DNA of 64,000 nucleotides from Tunturibacter psychrotolerans. GTDB lineage: Bacteria; Acidobacteriota; Terriglobia; Terriglobales; Acidobacteriaceae. Made by a program: the position numbers and the translations under genes. This document shows, one piece after another, positions 53,829 to 62,733 of the stretch; the stretch's first letter is position 1; each line of letters starts with the position of its first letter. Location of the stretch: contig NZ_CP132942.1 of assembly GCF_040359615.1 (NCBI RefSeq), forward strand, positions 3,286,001 through 3,350,000, in the 5' to 3' direction. The notes under the pieces are model-generated. The model did not search any database, was not told the origin of the DNA, and saw nothing but the letters and a program-made list of their open reading frames with translations.

Positions 53829-54140
53829 GTGGCGCAGTGGGTGAGGTTGTGTGGGTTGGCGGAGGCTCCGCCGGTGGGACGAGTGATGGAGGCCGAGGTC
53901 GAGGGTGTTGCGGTTTGCCTGGCGAATGTGAATGGGGAGTTATCGGCGCTGGATAACGTGTGTCCGCATCGGCAGGGGCCGCTTGGGCAGGGTTGGATTG
54001 AGGGTGAGGCGGTGGTTTGTCCGTGGCATTCGTGGGCGTTCCATGTGAAGACGGGATTGGCGGAGTATCCGGCGCATGAGCGGGTGGAGGTGTTTCCGCT
54101 GCGGGTGGAGGGTGGGGACGTTCTGGTGGACATCGAGTAA
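53829..54140 (+). CDS. Rieske [2Fe-2S] ferredoxin
   Basis: 103 residues from GTG 53829 with GGAGG seven bases before. The cluster ligands are C45-P-H47 (NVCPHRQGPL) and C64-x2-H67 (VCPWHSWAF). It resembles the small NirD/BphF-type electron carriers that serve dioxygenases or nitrite reductases. No oxygenase gene is beside it, so the partner is unknown. Divergent from the hydrolase gene. Confidence 0.9.
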   Translation: MAQWVRLCGLAEAPPVGRVMEAEVEGVAVCLANVNGELSALDNVCPHRQGPLGQGWIEGEAVVCPWHSWAFHVKTGLAEYPAHERVEVFPLRVEGGDVLVDIE

Positions 54141-54278
54141 CGGCCCGTTTGGGGAATCAAGGTCGGAACATCGACTTGATTGAGGAAAACTTTGTATGTC
54201 GGGCGAGGAATAACGGGTTACGCTGCCTTTTAGAGACACGCCATTCGAAAGGGTGGCTCATCGAGAGGGAGTTCTTCC

Positions 54279-54401
54279 ATGAAGTTGCGTTCGTTGTTTC
54301 TTGCTGTAGTTGCTTTTGTCGTTCTTGCCGGTGCCGTAATACCTGCTAACGCTTCCACCTATCATCATCACCGTCATCACCACCATCATCACCACAGCTA
54401 G
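54279..54401 (+). CDS. Exported histidine-rich 40-residue peptide
   Basis: ATG 54279 follows GAGAGGGA with an 8-base spacer. The first 25 residues form a clear signal peptide (RSLFLAVVAFVVLAGAVIPA then NA). The mature part is only about 15 residues, STYHHHRHHHHHHHS, with ten His and one Arg. The gene ends at TAG 54399-54401 and has its own rho-independent terminator 20 bases on, strong evidence for a real transcript. Such a chain should bind Ni, Cu, Zn or Co in the periplasm. A storage, buffering or metal-scavenging role is inference. It lies between a Rieske gene and carA and appears monocistronic. Confidence 0.75.
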   Translation: MKLRSLFLAVVAFVVLAGAVIPANASTYHHHRHHHHHHHS

Positions 54402-54422
54402 CGTTTGAATAGAATGTGAAAG

Positions 54423-54449
54423 AGCTCGGCCATTGTGCCGGGCTTTTTT
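54423..54449 (+). terminator. Terminator after the His-rich peptide gene
   Basis: AGCTCGGC (54423-54430) and GCCGGGCT (54437-54444) pair with one G-T pair around CATTGT, followed directly by six T residues. Confidence 0.85.
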
Positions 54450-54484
54450 GCGTGCGAAGGGATTTGCCTGGGATCAGCGTTTCG

Positions 54485-54505
54485 CAGCATAAATGCTGAT
54501 AGAAT
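54485..54505 (+). promoter_or_regulatory. Palindrome and -10-like box upstream of carA
   Basis: CAGCAT-AA-ATGCTG (54485-54498) is a perfect dyad directly before TAGAAT (54500-54505), a fair -10 element about 30 bases ahead of ATG 54536. A protein binding here could control carA. No good -35 box is visible. Confidence 0.4.
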
Positions 54506-54535
54506 CTATTAAATCCACTCCAGGCAGGAGAGGCA

Positions 54536-55675
54536 ATGCAGGCAATACTGGCGCTAGAAGATGGGCGCGTTTTTCGGGGTAAGAGTTTTGGCGCGCGAGT
54601 GGAACGCTCGGGCGAGGTGGTCTTCAATACATCACTAACCGGCTATCAGGAGATCTTCACCGATCCCTCTTACGCGGGTCAGATCGTGGTTTTGACAAAT
54701 CCACATATTGGGAACTATGGGACGACGCCAAGCGATGCGGAGTCGAAGAAGCCGTTTATTGAAGGCCTGGTGACGCGTGAGTTTTCGCCGATGAGCTCGA
54801 ACTGGCGTTCGACGCAGGTGGCGGATGAGTATCTTGAGCGCTATGGGGTGCCGGTGATCGCTGAGATCGATACGCGAGCTGTGGTGCGGCATCTTCGGGC
54901 GAATGGCGTGATGCGTGGCGTGATTGCATCGGCAGAAAATCTTGACGTGGATGCGCTGGTGGCGAAGGCGCGGGCGATCAAGAAGATGGAAGGCACTGAC
55001 CTCGCGAGCATCGTGAGTACGAAGGTTGCTTATGAGTGGGATTCGAATGAGCCGAAGAATCAGACGGGCGATACGCTGCTGACGCCTGCGGTTGAGGGCG
55101 ATGCGAAGCAGATGCACGTGGTCGCGTATGACTTTGGGATCAAGGAAAATATTCTTCGAATGCTGACGCGGGAGAACTGCCGCGTGACGGTGGTTCCGGC
55201 GAAGACCTCGGCGAAAGATGTGCTGGCGATGGAGCCGGATGGCGTGTTCTTCTCGAATGGGCCGGGGGATCCGGAGCCGCTGGAATATGCGCAGGAGAAT
55301 ATTCGCGCGTTGCAGGGAAAAACTCCGATGTTCGGAATTTGCCTGGGGCATCAGCTGTTTGGGCTGGCGCTGGGCGGGAAGACTTATAAGTTGAAGTTCG
55401 GTCACCACGGTGGAAATCACCCGATCATGAATCATCAGACGGGGAAGGTTGAGATTACTGCGCAGAATCACAACTTCAATGTGGATCCTGATTCGCTCCC
55501 GGACGATGTGGAGAAGACGCATACGAACTTGAACGATCAGACGCTGGCGGGCCTGAAGCATAAGACTGATCCGATGTTCAGCGTGCAATACCATCCTGAG
55601 GCTAGCCCTGGGCCGCATGACTCGCACTATCTCTTCAAGGATTTTCGGAAGATGATGGAAGAGTTCAAAAAATAG
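54536..55675 (+). CDS. carA: Carbamoyl-phosphate synthase small subunit
   Basis: 379 residues, standard length. The N-terminal domain has LALEDGRVFRGKSFGA and TSLTGYQEIFTDPSYAGQIV. The class I glutamine amidotransferase has the Cys nucleophile in MFGICLGHQLFGLALGG, then KLKFGHHGGNHPI, and the His-Glu pair in VQYHPEASPGPHDS. It supplies ammonia to CarB for carbamoyl phosphate used in arginine and pyrimidine synthesis. GGAGAGG precedes the ATG. carB follows after 73 bases that contain a hairpin with a T run. Confidence 0.98.
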   Translation: MQAILALEDGRVFRGKSFGARVERSGEVVFNTSLTGYQEIFTDPSYAGQIVVLTNPHIGNYGTTPSDAESKKPFIEGLVTREFSPMSSNWRSTQVADEYLERYGVPVIAEIDTRAVVRHLRANGVMRGVIASAENLDVDALVAKARAIKKMEGTDLASIVSTKVAYEWDSNEPKNQTGDTLLTPAVEGDAKQMHVVAYDFGIKENILRMLTRENCRVTVVPAKTSAKDVLAMEPDGVFFSNGPGDPEPLEYAQENIRALQGKTPMFGICLGHQLFGLALGGKTYKLKFGHHGGNHPIMNHQTGKVEITAQNHNFNVDPDSLPDDVEKTHTNLNDQTLAGLKHKTDPMFSVQYHPEASPGPHDSHYLFKDFRKMMEEFKK

Positions 55676-55680
55676 AGATT

Positions 55681-55710
55681 AAATGGCGCGGCTTTGGTCG
55701 CGCATTTTTT
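55681..55710 (+). terminator. Hairpin with T run between carA and carB
   Basis: AAATGGCGCG (55681-55690) and CGCGCATTT (55699-55707) pair with one bulged G, closing an 8-base loop, and T residues run to 55710. It looks like an intrinsic terminator, yet it lies inside the carAB operon, so it may attenuate carB relative to carA, or carB may have its own promoter. Confidence 0.55.
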
Positions 55711-55748
55711 CGGCACAAAGAGATTGAGTTAGAGGAAGAAGAGAAGAG

Positions 55749-58700
55749 ATGCCGCGTAGGAATGACATTGCGAAGATTTTGGTGATCGGCTCGGGGCCGA
55801 TTGTGATTGGACAGTCGGCGGAGTTTGACTACTCCGGGACGCAGGCTTGTAAGGCGCTGAAGGCCGAGGGGTATGAGGTAGTGCTGGTGAACTCGAACCC
55901 GGCGTCGATCATGACTGATCCTGAGGTTGCGGATAGAACTTACATTGAGCCGTTGAATGCGGCTTACCTAGAGGAGATTCTCCGCGTTGAGAAGGAGATG
56001 CTTGATCCGCATGGGTTGGGCACTAAGGGTAAGTTTGCGGTGCTTCCTACGGTGGGCGGGCAGACGGCGCTGAACCTTGCGGTGGATCTGGCGGACTCGG
56101 GCGTGCTGGATAAGTTTGGGATCGAGTTGATCGGGGCAAAGCTGGAAGCGATCAAAAAAGCAGAAGACCGGCTGCTGTTCAAGGACGCGATGACGAAGAT
56201 CGGGCTTGATATGCCGCGGTCTGCGCTGATCAACAACCTTCGTGATGGGTTGGAGTTTGCAGCGAAGATTGGATTTCCGGTGGTGATTCGGCCTTCGTTT
56301 ACGCTGGGTGGTTCGGGTGGCGGCATTGCTTACAACCGCGAGGAGTTGATGGAGATCCTTTCGCGCGGGCTCGATCTTTCTCCGGTGCATGAGTGTTTGC
56401 TTGAAGAGAGCGTGCTCGGTTGGAAGGAGTATGAGCTGGAGGTAGTGCGGGATCTAAAGGATAACGTCATCATCATCTGCTCGATTGAGAACTTTGACCC
56501 GATGGGCGTGCATACGGGTGACTCGATTACGGTGGCGCCTGCTCAGACGTTGACCGATCGCGAGTATCAGGCGATGCGGGATGCGGCGATTCGTGTGATT
56601 CGCGAGATTGGCGTGGAGACGGGCGGGAGCAATGTGCAGTTTGCGGTGAATCCGCTAAACGGGCGCATGACCGTGATCGAGATGAATCCGCGGGTTTCGC
56701 GGTCGTCGGCTCTGGCGAGTAAAGCTACTGGTTTTCCGATTGCGAAGATTGCGGCGCGGTTGGCTGTGGGCTACACGCTGGATGAGATTCAGAATGACAT
56801 CACGAAGGCTACGCCGGCCTGCTTTGAGCCGACGATTGATTATGTCGTTGTGAAGATTCCGAAGTGGCAGTTTGAGAAGTTCCCTGGTGCGGATGAGGTT
56901 CTGGGGCCGCAGATGAAGTCGGTCGGCGAGGTGATGGCGATTGGCAGGACCTTCAAGGAAGCGATAATGAAGGCGGTGCGATCGCTCGAGACGGGCAAGA
57001 AGGCTACGGCCGATGACATTGAGCCGCGCCGATTGACGCAGCGGCTAGTGACTCCACATCCTGAACGGTTGAGTTACGTCCGATACGCGTTTGAGCGAGG
57101 AATGACGGTGCGTGAGGTTGCGCGCATGACGTCGATGGACCCGTGGTTTCTGTATCAGATCAAGCAGATTACGGACGAGATCAAGGCTGTTGGTGGCGTG
57201 CCGATGTCTGAGGTGACGGCGGAGCAGCTGCGTGCGGCGAAGCGGATGGGGATCTCGGATGAAAGGCTTGCGGCGAGTTGGGGTTTGACTGGCGCGGAGG
57301 GTACAGCCGCGGTGCGGGCGTTGCGGAAGAAGCTGAACGTGATGCCGGTGTACAAGATGGTGGATACGTGTGCGGGCGAGTTCGAGAGCTATACGCCGTA
57401 TCTGTACAGCTGCTACGACGAAGAGGATGAGGCGCCGCCGACGAAGAAGAAGAAGATTCTGATTTTGGGGAGCGGGCCAAACCGGATCGGGCAGGGAATT
57501 GAGTTTGATTACTGCTGTTGCCATGCGGCGTTTGCTTTGCGCGAAGATGGGTACGAGACCATCATGGTGAACTGCAATCCGGAGACGGTGTCGACCGACT
57601 ATGACACGAGCGACCGGCTGTACTTCGAGCCGCTGACGCTGGAAGACGTGCTAGGGGTGTATGAGCATGAGGCTTCTTCGGGTGCTGAGATTGGGATGAT
57701 TGTGCAGTTTGGCGGACAGACTCCGCTGAACTTGTCGCTGCCGCTGAAGAAGGCAGGCGTCCCGATTATTGGGACATCTCCGGAGTCGATCGATCTCGCG
57801 GAGGATCGCAAGCGATTTGGGAAATTGATTGAGGAGTTGAAGATTCCGCAGCCTGAGGGCGCGATGGCGACGAGCGTCGAAGAGGCTGTGGCTGGCGCGA
57901 ATCGTGTTGGTTACCCGGTGCTGGTGCGGCCTTCGTATGTGCTGGGCGGACGCGCGATGGTCATTGCCTATGACGATGATGCGATTGTGCGGTACATGTC
58001 GACTGCGATTGAGTACTCGCAAGAGAGGCCGGTGCTGATCGACCACTTTCTAGAAGACGCTATCGAGTGCGATGTGGATGCGCTGTGCGATGGCGATGAT
58101 GTGGTGATCGCTGGGATCATGCAGCACATCGAAGAGGCGGGAATTCACTCTGGGGACTCGTCGTGCGTGCTGCCGGCGGTTGATTTGAGTGATGATGTGC
58201 TGCGTACGATTCGGGAAGATACGCGCAAGCTGGCGATGGCGTTGGGCGTGCGGGGCTTGGTGAATATTCAGTTTGCGATTCAACGGGGCACTGTGTACGT
58301 CATCGAAGTAAACCCTCGGGCTTCGCGGACGGTGCCTTATGTTTCGAAGGCGACAGGAATCCCTCTGGCGAAGGTTGCTTCGCGGATCATGGTGGGACGG
58401 AAGCTGAAAGAGTTGCTGCCAGAGCAAGTAGCGAGCCGAAAAGACCTGGAGACTGGCTCTCACTACTTTGTGAAGTCGCCGGTGTTTCCGTGGGGCAAGT
58501 TTCCGGGAGTCGATACGGTGCTTGGGCCGGAGATGAAGTCTACCGGTGAGGTGATGGGGGTCGCTGATAACTTTGGCGAGGCGTTTGCGAAGGCACAGAT
58601 TGCGGCCGGGCAGGTGCTTCCGCTGCAGGGAACGGTGTTCCTGAGCGTCAACGATCATGACAAAGAAGGCGCGGTTTCGCTGGCACGGGAGTTTGTGGAG

Positions 58701-59063
58701 ATGGGTTTCCACGTGGTGGCGACGCATGGGACGGCGATTGTGCTGGAGCAGGCTGGACTGCAGCCGGAGCGCGTCTACAAGGTGAAGGAGGGCCGCCCGA
58801 ACGTCGTCGATCTGATCAAGGGAGATAGAATTCAGCTGATCGTGAATACGCCGCACGGGCAGGATACTTTCTTTGACGAGAAAGCAATCCGAAGGGCTGC
58901 GGTGATGGCGAGGATTCCGACGATTACGACGTTGGCGGCTGCGCGCGCTGCGGCCGATGGTATCTCCGCACTGCAGAAGGGTACATTGAGTGTCGTTGCG
59001 CTGCAGACGCTTCATGCGAACAGAATTGCGGGTGAAGTCAAAACGGCTGCTGCAGTGAAGTAG
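55749..59063 (+). CDS. carB: Carbamoyl-phosphate synthase large subunit
   Basis: 1104 residues, the usual length. Two homologous ATP-grasp halves begin with [20 protein letters not shown] and [20 protein letters not shown]. Other signatures are [20 protein letters not shown] and [20 protein letters not shown], with [20 protein letters not shown] and [20 protein letters not shown]. The C-terminal MGS-like allosteric domain (about 950-1085) includes [20 protein letters not shown]. It makes carbamoyl phosphate from bicarbonate, ammonia and two ATP. Confidence 0.99.
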   Translation: MPRRNDIAKILVIGSGPIVIGQSAEFDYSGTQACKALKAEGYEVVLVNSNPASIMTDPEVADRTYIEPLNAAYLEEILRVEKEMLDPHGLGTKGKFAVLPTVGGQTALNLAVDLADSGVLDKFGIELIGAKLEAIKKAEDRLLFKDAMTKIGLDMPRSALINNLRDGLEFAAKIGFPVVIRPSFTLGGSGGGIAYNREELMEILSRGLDLSPVHECLLEESVLGWKEYELEVVRDLKDNVIIICSIENFDPMGVHTGDSITVAPAQTLTDREYQAMRDAAIRVIREIGVETGGSNVQFAVNPLNGRMTVIEMNPRVSRSSALASKATGFPIAKIAARLAVGYTLDEIQNDITKATPACFEPTIDYVVVKIPKWQFEKFPGADEVLGPQMKSVGEVMAIGRTFKEAIMKAVRSLETGKKATADDIEPRRLTQRLVTPHPERLSYVRYAFERGMTVREVARMTSMDPWFLYQIKQITDEIKAVGGVPMSEVTAEQLRAAKRMGISDERLAASWGLTGAEGTAAVRALRKKLNVMPVYKMVDTCAGEFESYTPYLYSCYDEEDEAPPTKKKKILILGSGPNRIGQGIEFDYCCCHAAFALREDGYETIMVNCNPETVSTDYDTSDRLYFEPLTLEDVLGVYEHEASSGAEIGMIVQFGGQTPLNLSLPLKKAGVPIIGTSPESIDLAEDRKRFGKLIEELKIPQPEGAMATSVEEAVAGANRVGYPVLVRPSYVLGGRAMVIAYDDDAIVRYMSTAIEYSQERPVLIDHFLEDAIECDVDALCDGDDVVIAGIMQHIEEAGIHSGDSSCVLPAVDLSDDVLRTIREDTRKLAMALGVRGLVNIQFAIQRGTVYVIEVNPRASRTVPYVSKATGIPLAKVASRIMVGRKLKELLPEQVASRKDLETGSHYFVKSPVFPWGKFPGVDTVLGPEMKSTGEVMGVADNFGEAFAKAQIAAGQVLPLQGTVFLSVNDHDKEGAVSLAREFVEMGFHVVATHGTAIVLEQAGLQPERVYKVKEGRPNVVDLIKGDRIQLIVNTPHGQDTFFDEKAIRRAAVMARIPTITTLAAARAAADGISALQKGTLSVVALQTLHANRIAGEVKTAAAVK

Positions 59064-59070
59064 AGGTGGG

Positions 59071-59085
59071 CGGCTAGCCTAGCCG
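59071..59085. terminator. Short inverted repeat after carB
   Basis: CGGCTA-GCC-TAGCCG lies eight bases after the carB stop and just before the stop of the convergent gene. It may help end both transcripts, but has no T run. Confidence 0.35.
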
Positions 59086-59089
59086 GATG

Positions 59090-59575
59090 CTAGTAGGGGT
59101 CGTGGGCTAGCCTTGCGCCGATGGCGTAGCCGATTGTGGAGAGGGGGAGCCAGGTGCCGATGAGGAGGCCGTCCCCGCCCATGAGACCGCTGCCGTGACG
59201 GAAGGTAAAAAAGGTGCGCCAGAGTTTGTCGACCGCTCCGCAGTTTTCGCAGAGGCCCTTGCCGGTTGGCAGATCGAGTACCCAGACGCAGACGATGGAA
59301 AATATGACCAGGCCCGAGATCCAGGTGTAAAGTGCAATATCGTTCCGTTGAACGCGAGCTATGATTGCACCGCCAAGCATGGGAATGAGGGCGGCCAGAA
59401 ATGTCGTGAGCACCTTGGGCGTCGTTGAGTCGGGATCCGGGTGATTGAGTGAGACGGCTACGATAACGCCCACGAGCAATACGATGGCGATGAGTGTGTG
59501 GCTGAGAAACCAGAAGGCTTCGCGGCCGAGGTCACCGAGAGATTTGCCCTGCGAGATGTCTCGTCCGTTCGTCAT
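59090..59575 (-). CDS. Four-helix membrane protein of unknown function
   Basis: 161 residues from ATG 59575; another ATG lies three codons earlier. Hydrophobic segments: about 23-43 (FLSHTLIAIVLLVGVIVAVS), 58-75, 85-103 and 137-153. A Cys pair (CENCG, about 109-113) sits in the loop before the last helix. No family recognised. The Cys pair could bind metal or form a disulfide. Confidence 0.65.
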   Translation of the reverse strand: MTNGRDISQGKSLGDLGREAFWFLSHTLIAIVLLVGVIVAVSLNHPDPDSTTPKVLTTFLAALIPMLGGAIIARVQRNDIALYTWISGLVIFSIVCVWVLDLPTGKGLCENCGAVDKLWRTFFTFRHGSGLMGGDGLLIGTWLPLSTIGYAIGARLAHDPY

Positions 59576-59698
59576 GGGTACCAAAAGCTAGATTACTTCA
59601 ACGGATGTTGTGATGAGACGGCCTGTTGTTACGTCTTTCGGGTGATGTGATTGGTGGCTTAATCGCATGGTTGAGCGATTCGCTTTTAGAATAGAGAG

Positions 59699-60763
59699 AT
59701 GCTTCTCGATGGGCTTCAACTACCGCTGACTACGCCGTTTTATCCGGACGGACGCCTCAATCTACACAAGCTGGAACACAACGTAGCTCGTTACTCGAAG
59801 ACTCCGGCCGCTGGGCTGGTCGCGTTGGGTGAGACAGGAGAGCCGACGCTGCTGTCGGAGGAAGAGACGCGGCATGTATTGCGGAGTTGCGCTGCAGCGG
59901 CTGCGGCGGAGAAGGTGCTGATTGCCGGAGTGTCGCGCGATAGCGTGGCGGGGACGCTGGAACTGGCGGAGTCGGCTGCCGAGTTTGGGTATGACGTGAT
60001 GCTGATGAAGCGACCTTCGATACTTCGGGATAACGGTCGAGTGGAGCATAGGAAGGAGCTGCTTGCTTACTTTCAGGCTGTGGCTGATCGGTCGGCACTG
60101 CCGGTCCTGTTGTATAGCTCGGCTGCGGAGGATGGCGCGATGTTGCCCGCAGAGGTTGTGATCGAGCTTGCGGGGCATTCAAAGATTATCGGCATGCTGG
60201 AAGGTGGAGAGGGCCGCGAGCGAATTGAGACGATCAAAAGAGGCACCGCAAATTTCAAACGTGATGTAACGGTTACATCGGTTTTCTCTGCTGTGACCGG
60301 AAGGATGCTGAGCCGCAGCGAAGGCGCAGAGGCAAAAGACCTGATTCTGGCGACTGCGTTGACGGATAGTGGAGCTGCTGTGGCGACGCCATCGAAGACG
60401 GTAGCGAAGACACGAACGAAGGTGGTGGGATTCCAAATATTGGCCGGCACGACGGATGGGATGCTGGAATCGTTGCGAGGCGGCGGAGTGGGAGCGATGC
60501 CTGCGTTTGCAGCGGCGGCTCCACAGGCCTGCTACGAGGTGCTGGCGGCGTGGAAGGATGGAGACGAGGGGTTGGCGCAGGAGAAGCAGGAGCGACTGCG
60601 GGAGGTGGCAGCGAGGATCGAGCGACAGATGGGGGTCGCGGGGATCAAATTTGGGTGTGATTTGAATGGGTACTACGGAGGGATGCCGCGTCTGCCATTG
60701 TTGCCGCTTAGTGGGGATGAACGGGGTGAGGTTGAGGCTTTAATGCAGGGGATGCGGAACTAA
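59699..60763 (+). CDS. DapA-fold (dihydrodipicolinate synthase-like) protein without Schiff-base lysine
   Basis: 354 residues, longer than the usual about 290-310. The beginning is family-like: LQLPLTTPFYPDGRLNLHKL and GLVALGETGEPTLLSEEETR (normal GTTGE). The Tyr region is present (VLLYSSAAEDGAMLP, Y139). The strand that should read GIKEA is IIGMLEGGEGRERI: L167 replaces the lysine that forms the substrate imine. The TIM-barrel continues with VGAMPAFAAAAPQACYEVLA, and about 50 extra residues lie at 190-245. It is probably not an aldolase of the normal type. ATG 59699 has a weak upstream site. Confidence 0.8.
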   Translation: MLLDGLQLPLTTPFYPDGRLNLHKLEHNVARYSKTPAAGLVALGETGEPTLLSEEETRHVLRSCAAAAAAEKVLIAGVSRDSVAGTLELAESAAEFGYDVMLMKRPSILRDNGRVEHRKELLAYFQAVADRSALPVLLYSSAAEDGAMLPAEVVIELAGHSKIIGMLEGGEGRERIETIKRGTANFKRDVTVTSVFSAVTGRMLSRSEGAEAKDLILATALTDSGAAVATPSKTVAKTRTKVVGFQILAGTTDGMLESLRGGGVGAMPAFAAAAPQACYEVLAAWKDGDEGLAQEKQERLREVAARIERQMGVAGIKFGCDLNGYYGGMPRLPLLPLSGDERGEVEALMQGMRN

Positions 60764-60766
60764 GAC

Positions 60767-61750
60767 TTAGTGTTTTGGTGTGACGGGGATTCCCATGCCG
60801 CTGAGTTTGCTGCGGGCCTGCATGGCTTCGGGCGAGTTGGGGAAGCGCTGGATGAGGGTGCGGAGTTCGCGGGTGCCGGCTTCGTTTTCTTTTAAGCTGA
60901 AGAGCGCCATGCCCTTGTGGAGATGGGAGACGGGGACCTTGTTGCTGTCCGGGTACTGCTCGAGAACAGCGTCGTAGGCCTTGATGGCCGCGGGGTATCG
61001 ACCGTCCTTGAATTCGATCTCGGCCTGGTAGTAGAAGGAGTTTCCGGAGAGGGGGTTGTCGGGATAGTACTTGACGACGTCGCCGAACTCAGAGGATGCG
61101 AGGGGATATTTGGCGGCCATGTAATCGCCGAGTGCGGTCTTGTAGAGCTCATCGGCGGGAGGGACGGCGGGGCCGGGGGCTTCGGCTGCCTGTGGGATGC
61201 CGGCTGAGGGTTTACCTTTTTTCGTGGCAGGCGCCACGGTTGTTGGAGGCGGTGCTGTGGTCGGGGAAGTGGGTGGGAGTGTGGCTGAGCTAGTCGGCTG
61301 CGGCATGCCGGCACTCATGGACTGCTGTTGACTCTGGACATCCTGCATCAGCTTCTGGAGGGTCGCGATGCGGGCCTTGATTTCGTCGACGGAGTCGTTG
61401 AGAGACTGGATCTGACCGGAGACCTGATCGACCTTTCCGCTTTGCGCGTCCTGCTGGGTCTGTAGCTGCTTGCGCATCGCGTCGACGTTTGCTCCCATCT
61501 TGTTGATGGAGTCGGCGCTCTGTTGGATGAGGTCTTTCATGACTCCCATGCGCTCGTCGTTCGACTGTTGAAGACGGGCTACTGCGTCCTGCAGGGCCTG
61601 GATCTGGGTCTGCAGTTGCACCATGTCTTTGCTGACGGCAAAGGCTGCTGGCGCGGAGCAGAAGCTGACGGCCACAAGGAGAGCGGCAGACGCAAGATGG
61701 AACGTCGGTATGACGAACTTGCGGTGAAGAGTTTGCTCGGGTTTGATCAT
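60767..61750 (-). CDS. cpoB: Tol-Pal coordinator CpoB (YbgF)
   Basis: 327 residues with signal peptide (HLASAALLVAVSFCSAPAAF), a coiled coil (about 40-135; LQTQIQALQDAVARLQQSND), a Pro/Thr-rich linker (about 145-200), and C-terminal TPR repeats (ELYKTALGDYMAAKYPLASS, YYPDNPLSGNSFYYQAEIEF). CpoB links Tol-Pal constriction with peptidoglycan synthesis at division. It is third in the tolB-pal-cpoB order. A strong hairpin separates it from pal, so it probably uses its own promoter. Confidence 0.88.
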   Translation of the reverse strand: MIKPEQTLHRKFVIPTFHLASAALLVAVSFCSAPAAFAVSKDMVQLQTQIQALQDAVARLQQSNDERMGVMKDLIQQSADSINKMGANVDAMRKQLQTQQDAQSGKVDQVSGQIQSLNDSVDEIKARIATLQKLMQDVQSQQQSMSAGMPQPTSSATLPPTSPTTAPPPTTVAPATKKGKPSAGIPQAAEAPGPAVPPADELYKTALGDYMAAKYPLASSEFGDVVKYYPDNPLSGNSFYYQAEIEFKDGRYPAAIKAYDAVLEQYPDSNKVPVSHLHKGMALFSLKENEAGTRELRTLIQRFPNSPEAMQARSKLSGMGIPVTPKH

Positions 61751-61834
61751 GGTAGAGCGCTCGGCTTTCTGTCTTCCGTCGACCCTCGCGCTGGATTGCG
61801 CGAGGACTAAAGAGTTGGGTCAGGTTAGCAGAAA

Positions 61835-61863
61835 CCCCTGTCCTTGAATCAGGACAGGGGAAG
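61835..61863 (-). terminator. Terminator after pal
   Basis: CCCCTGTCCT (61835-61844) and AGGACAGGGG (61851-61860) form a perfect 10-bp stem with loop TGAATC. On the minus strand the stem is followed by TTTC. It lies 32 bases after the pal stop. Confidence 0.75.
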
Positions 61864-61891
61864 GGTGATCTCGGGTTGCGTTTCGGTTGGG

Positions 61892-62656
61892 TTAGCGGTC
61901 GAGAGAGAATTGGCCGCGGCGATTTTGCTGCCAGCAGGTTTCATTGTCTTCGGTGCAGAACTGTTTTTCTTTGCCATAGCTGATGACGCGTAGGCGGCTC
62001 GCCTGGACGCCAGCATTGACTAGTGCGGTGCGAGCGGCGTTGGCGCGGTTTTCGCCGAGGGCGAGGTTGTACTCGGCCGAACCACGATCGTCGCAGTAGC
62101 CGCCAATAACGACCTTAATCGCGGGATGAACCGTGAGATAAGCAGCTGCCCTCGTTGTGGCGGTTACGGCGTCGGGACGGAGATCATAGCTGTCGTAGTC
62201 GAAGAAGACGTCCTGAACGTTCTCGTGGAAGGCGGCGTCACTGCCCATGTCGTTATCCGCGGGCGGGGGAGCGGGGGCAACCGGAACACGCACGGTTACG
62301 CGGACATTGGCTTCGGTGGTTCCGCCATCGCCTTTGGCGGTGAGATGGAAGTTTGTGGAGGTGGAGGGCGCAACCGTCTGGGTGCCGTTGATGGTCACGT
62401 CCCCGATACCGTCGATGGTGGCAGAGGTCGCGTTTTGCGTTCGCCAGTTGAGGACGACGGATTGACCGAGATCGATGGTAAGCGGGTCAGCAGTAATTGT
62501 GGCCGTAGGTGCGGGCGGCGGAGGAGCGGGGGCAGGACCGAGCGCGTTCGGATCGATGCCGCTGGCTTTCTTATGGCAGCCAGTAACGGCGCCAATGGAA
62601 ATGAGAGTTGCTGCGATTACCAAGGTCTTGCGAATTCCTGCTTGCATTGCGTTCAT
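61892..62656 (-). CDS. pal: Peptidoglycan-associated lipoprotein Pal with Ig-like insert
   Basis: 254 residues. The lipobox is IGAVTGC (Cys about 27), followed by a Pro/Ala linker. A beta-rich Ig-like segment (about 50-125; PLTIDLGQSVVLNWRTQNAT, STSTNFHLTAKGDGG) precedes the OmpA domain (about 145-254). That domain starts with VQDVFFDYDSYDLRPDA and includes GYCDDRGSAEYNLALGENRA, with the conserved Asp and Arg for diaminopimelate binding. Pal tethers the outer membrane to the wall. The extra beta segment is absent from proteobacterial Pal. Confidence 0.92.
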   Translation of the reverse strand: MNAMQAGIRKTLVIAATLISIGAVTGCHKKASGIDPNALGPAPAPPPPAPTATITADPLTIDLGQSVVLNWRTQNATSATIDGIGDVTINGTQTVAPSTSTNFHLTAKGDGGTTEANVRVTVRVPVAPAPPPADNDMGSDAAFHENVQDVFFDYDSYDLRPDAVTATTRAAAYLTVHPAIKVVIGGYCDDRGSAEYNLALGENRANAARTALVNAGVQASRLRVISYGKEKQFCTEDNETCWQQNRRGQFSLDR

Positions 62657-62733
62657 TTTGATATCTCCTGCTAACGGTAAGGTTTCAAAGATCTAGTTGC
62701 CTGCGAAGTGGTTCCGCAGAGACGATAAACTTT

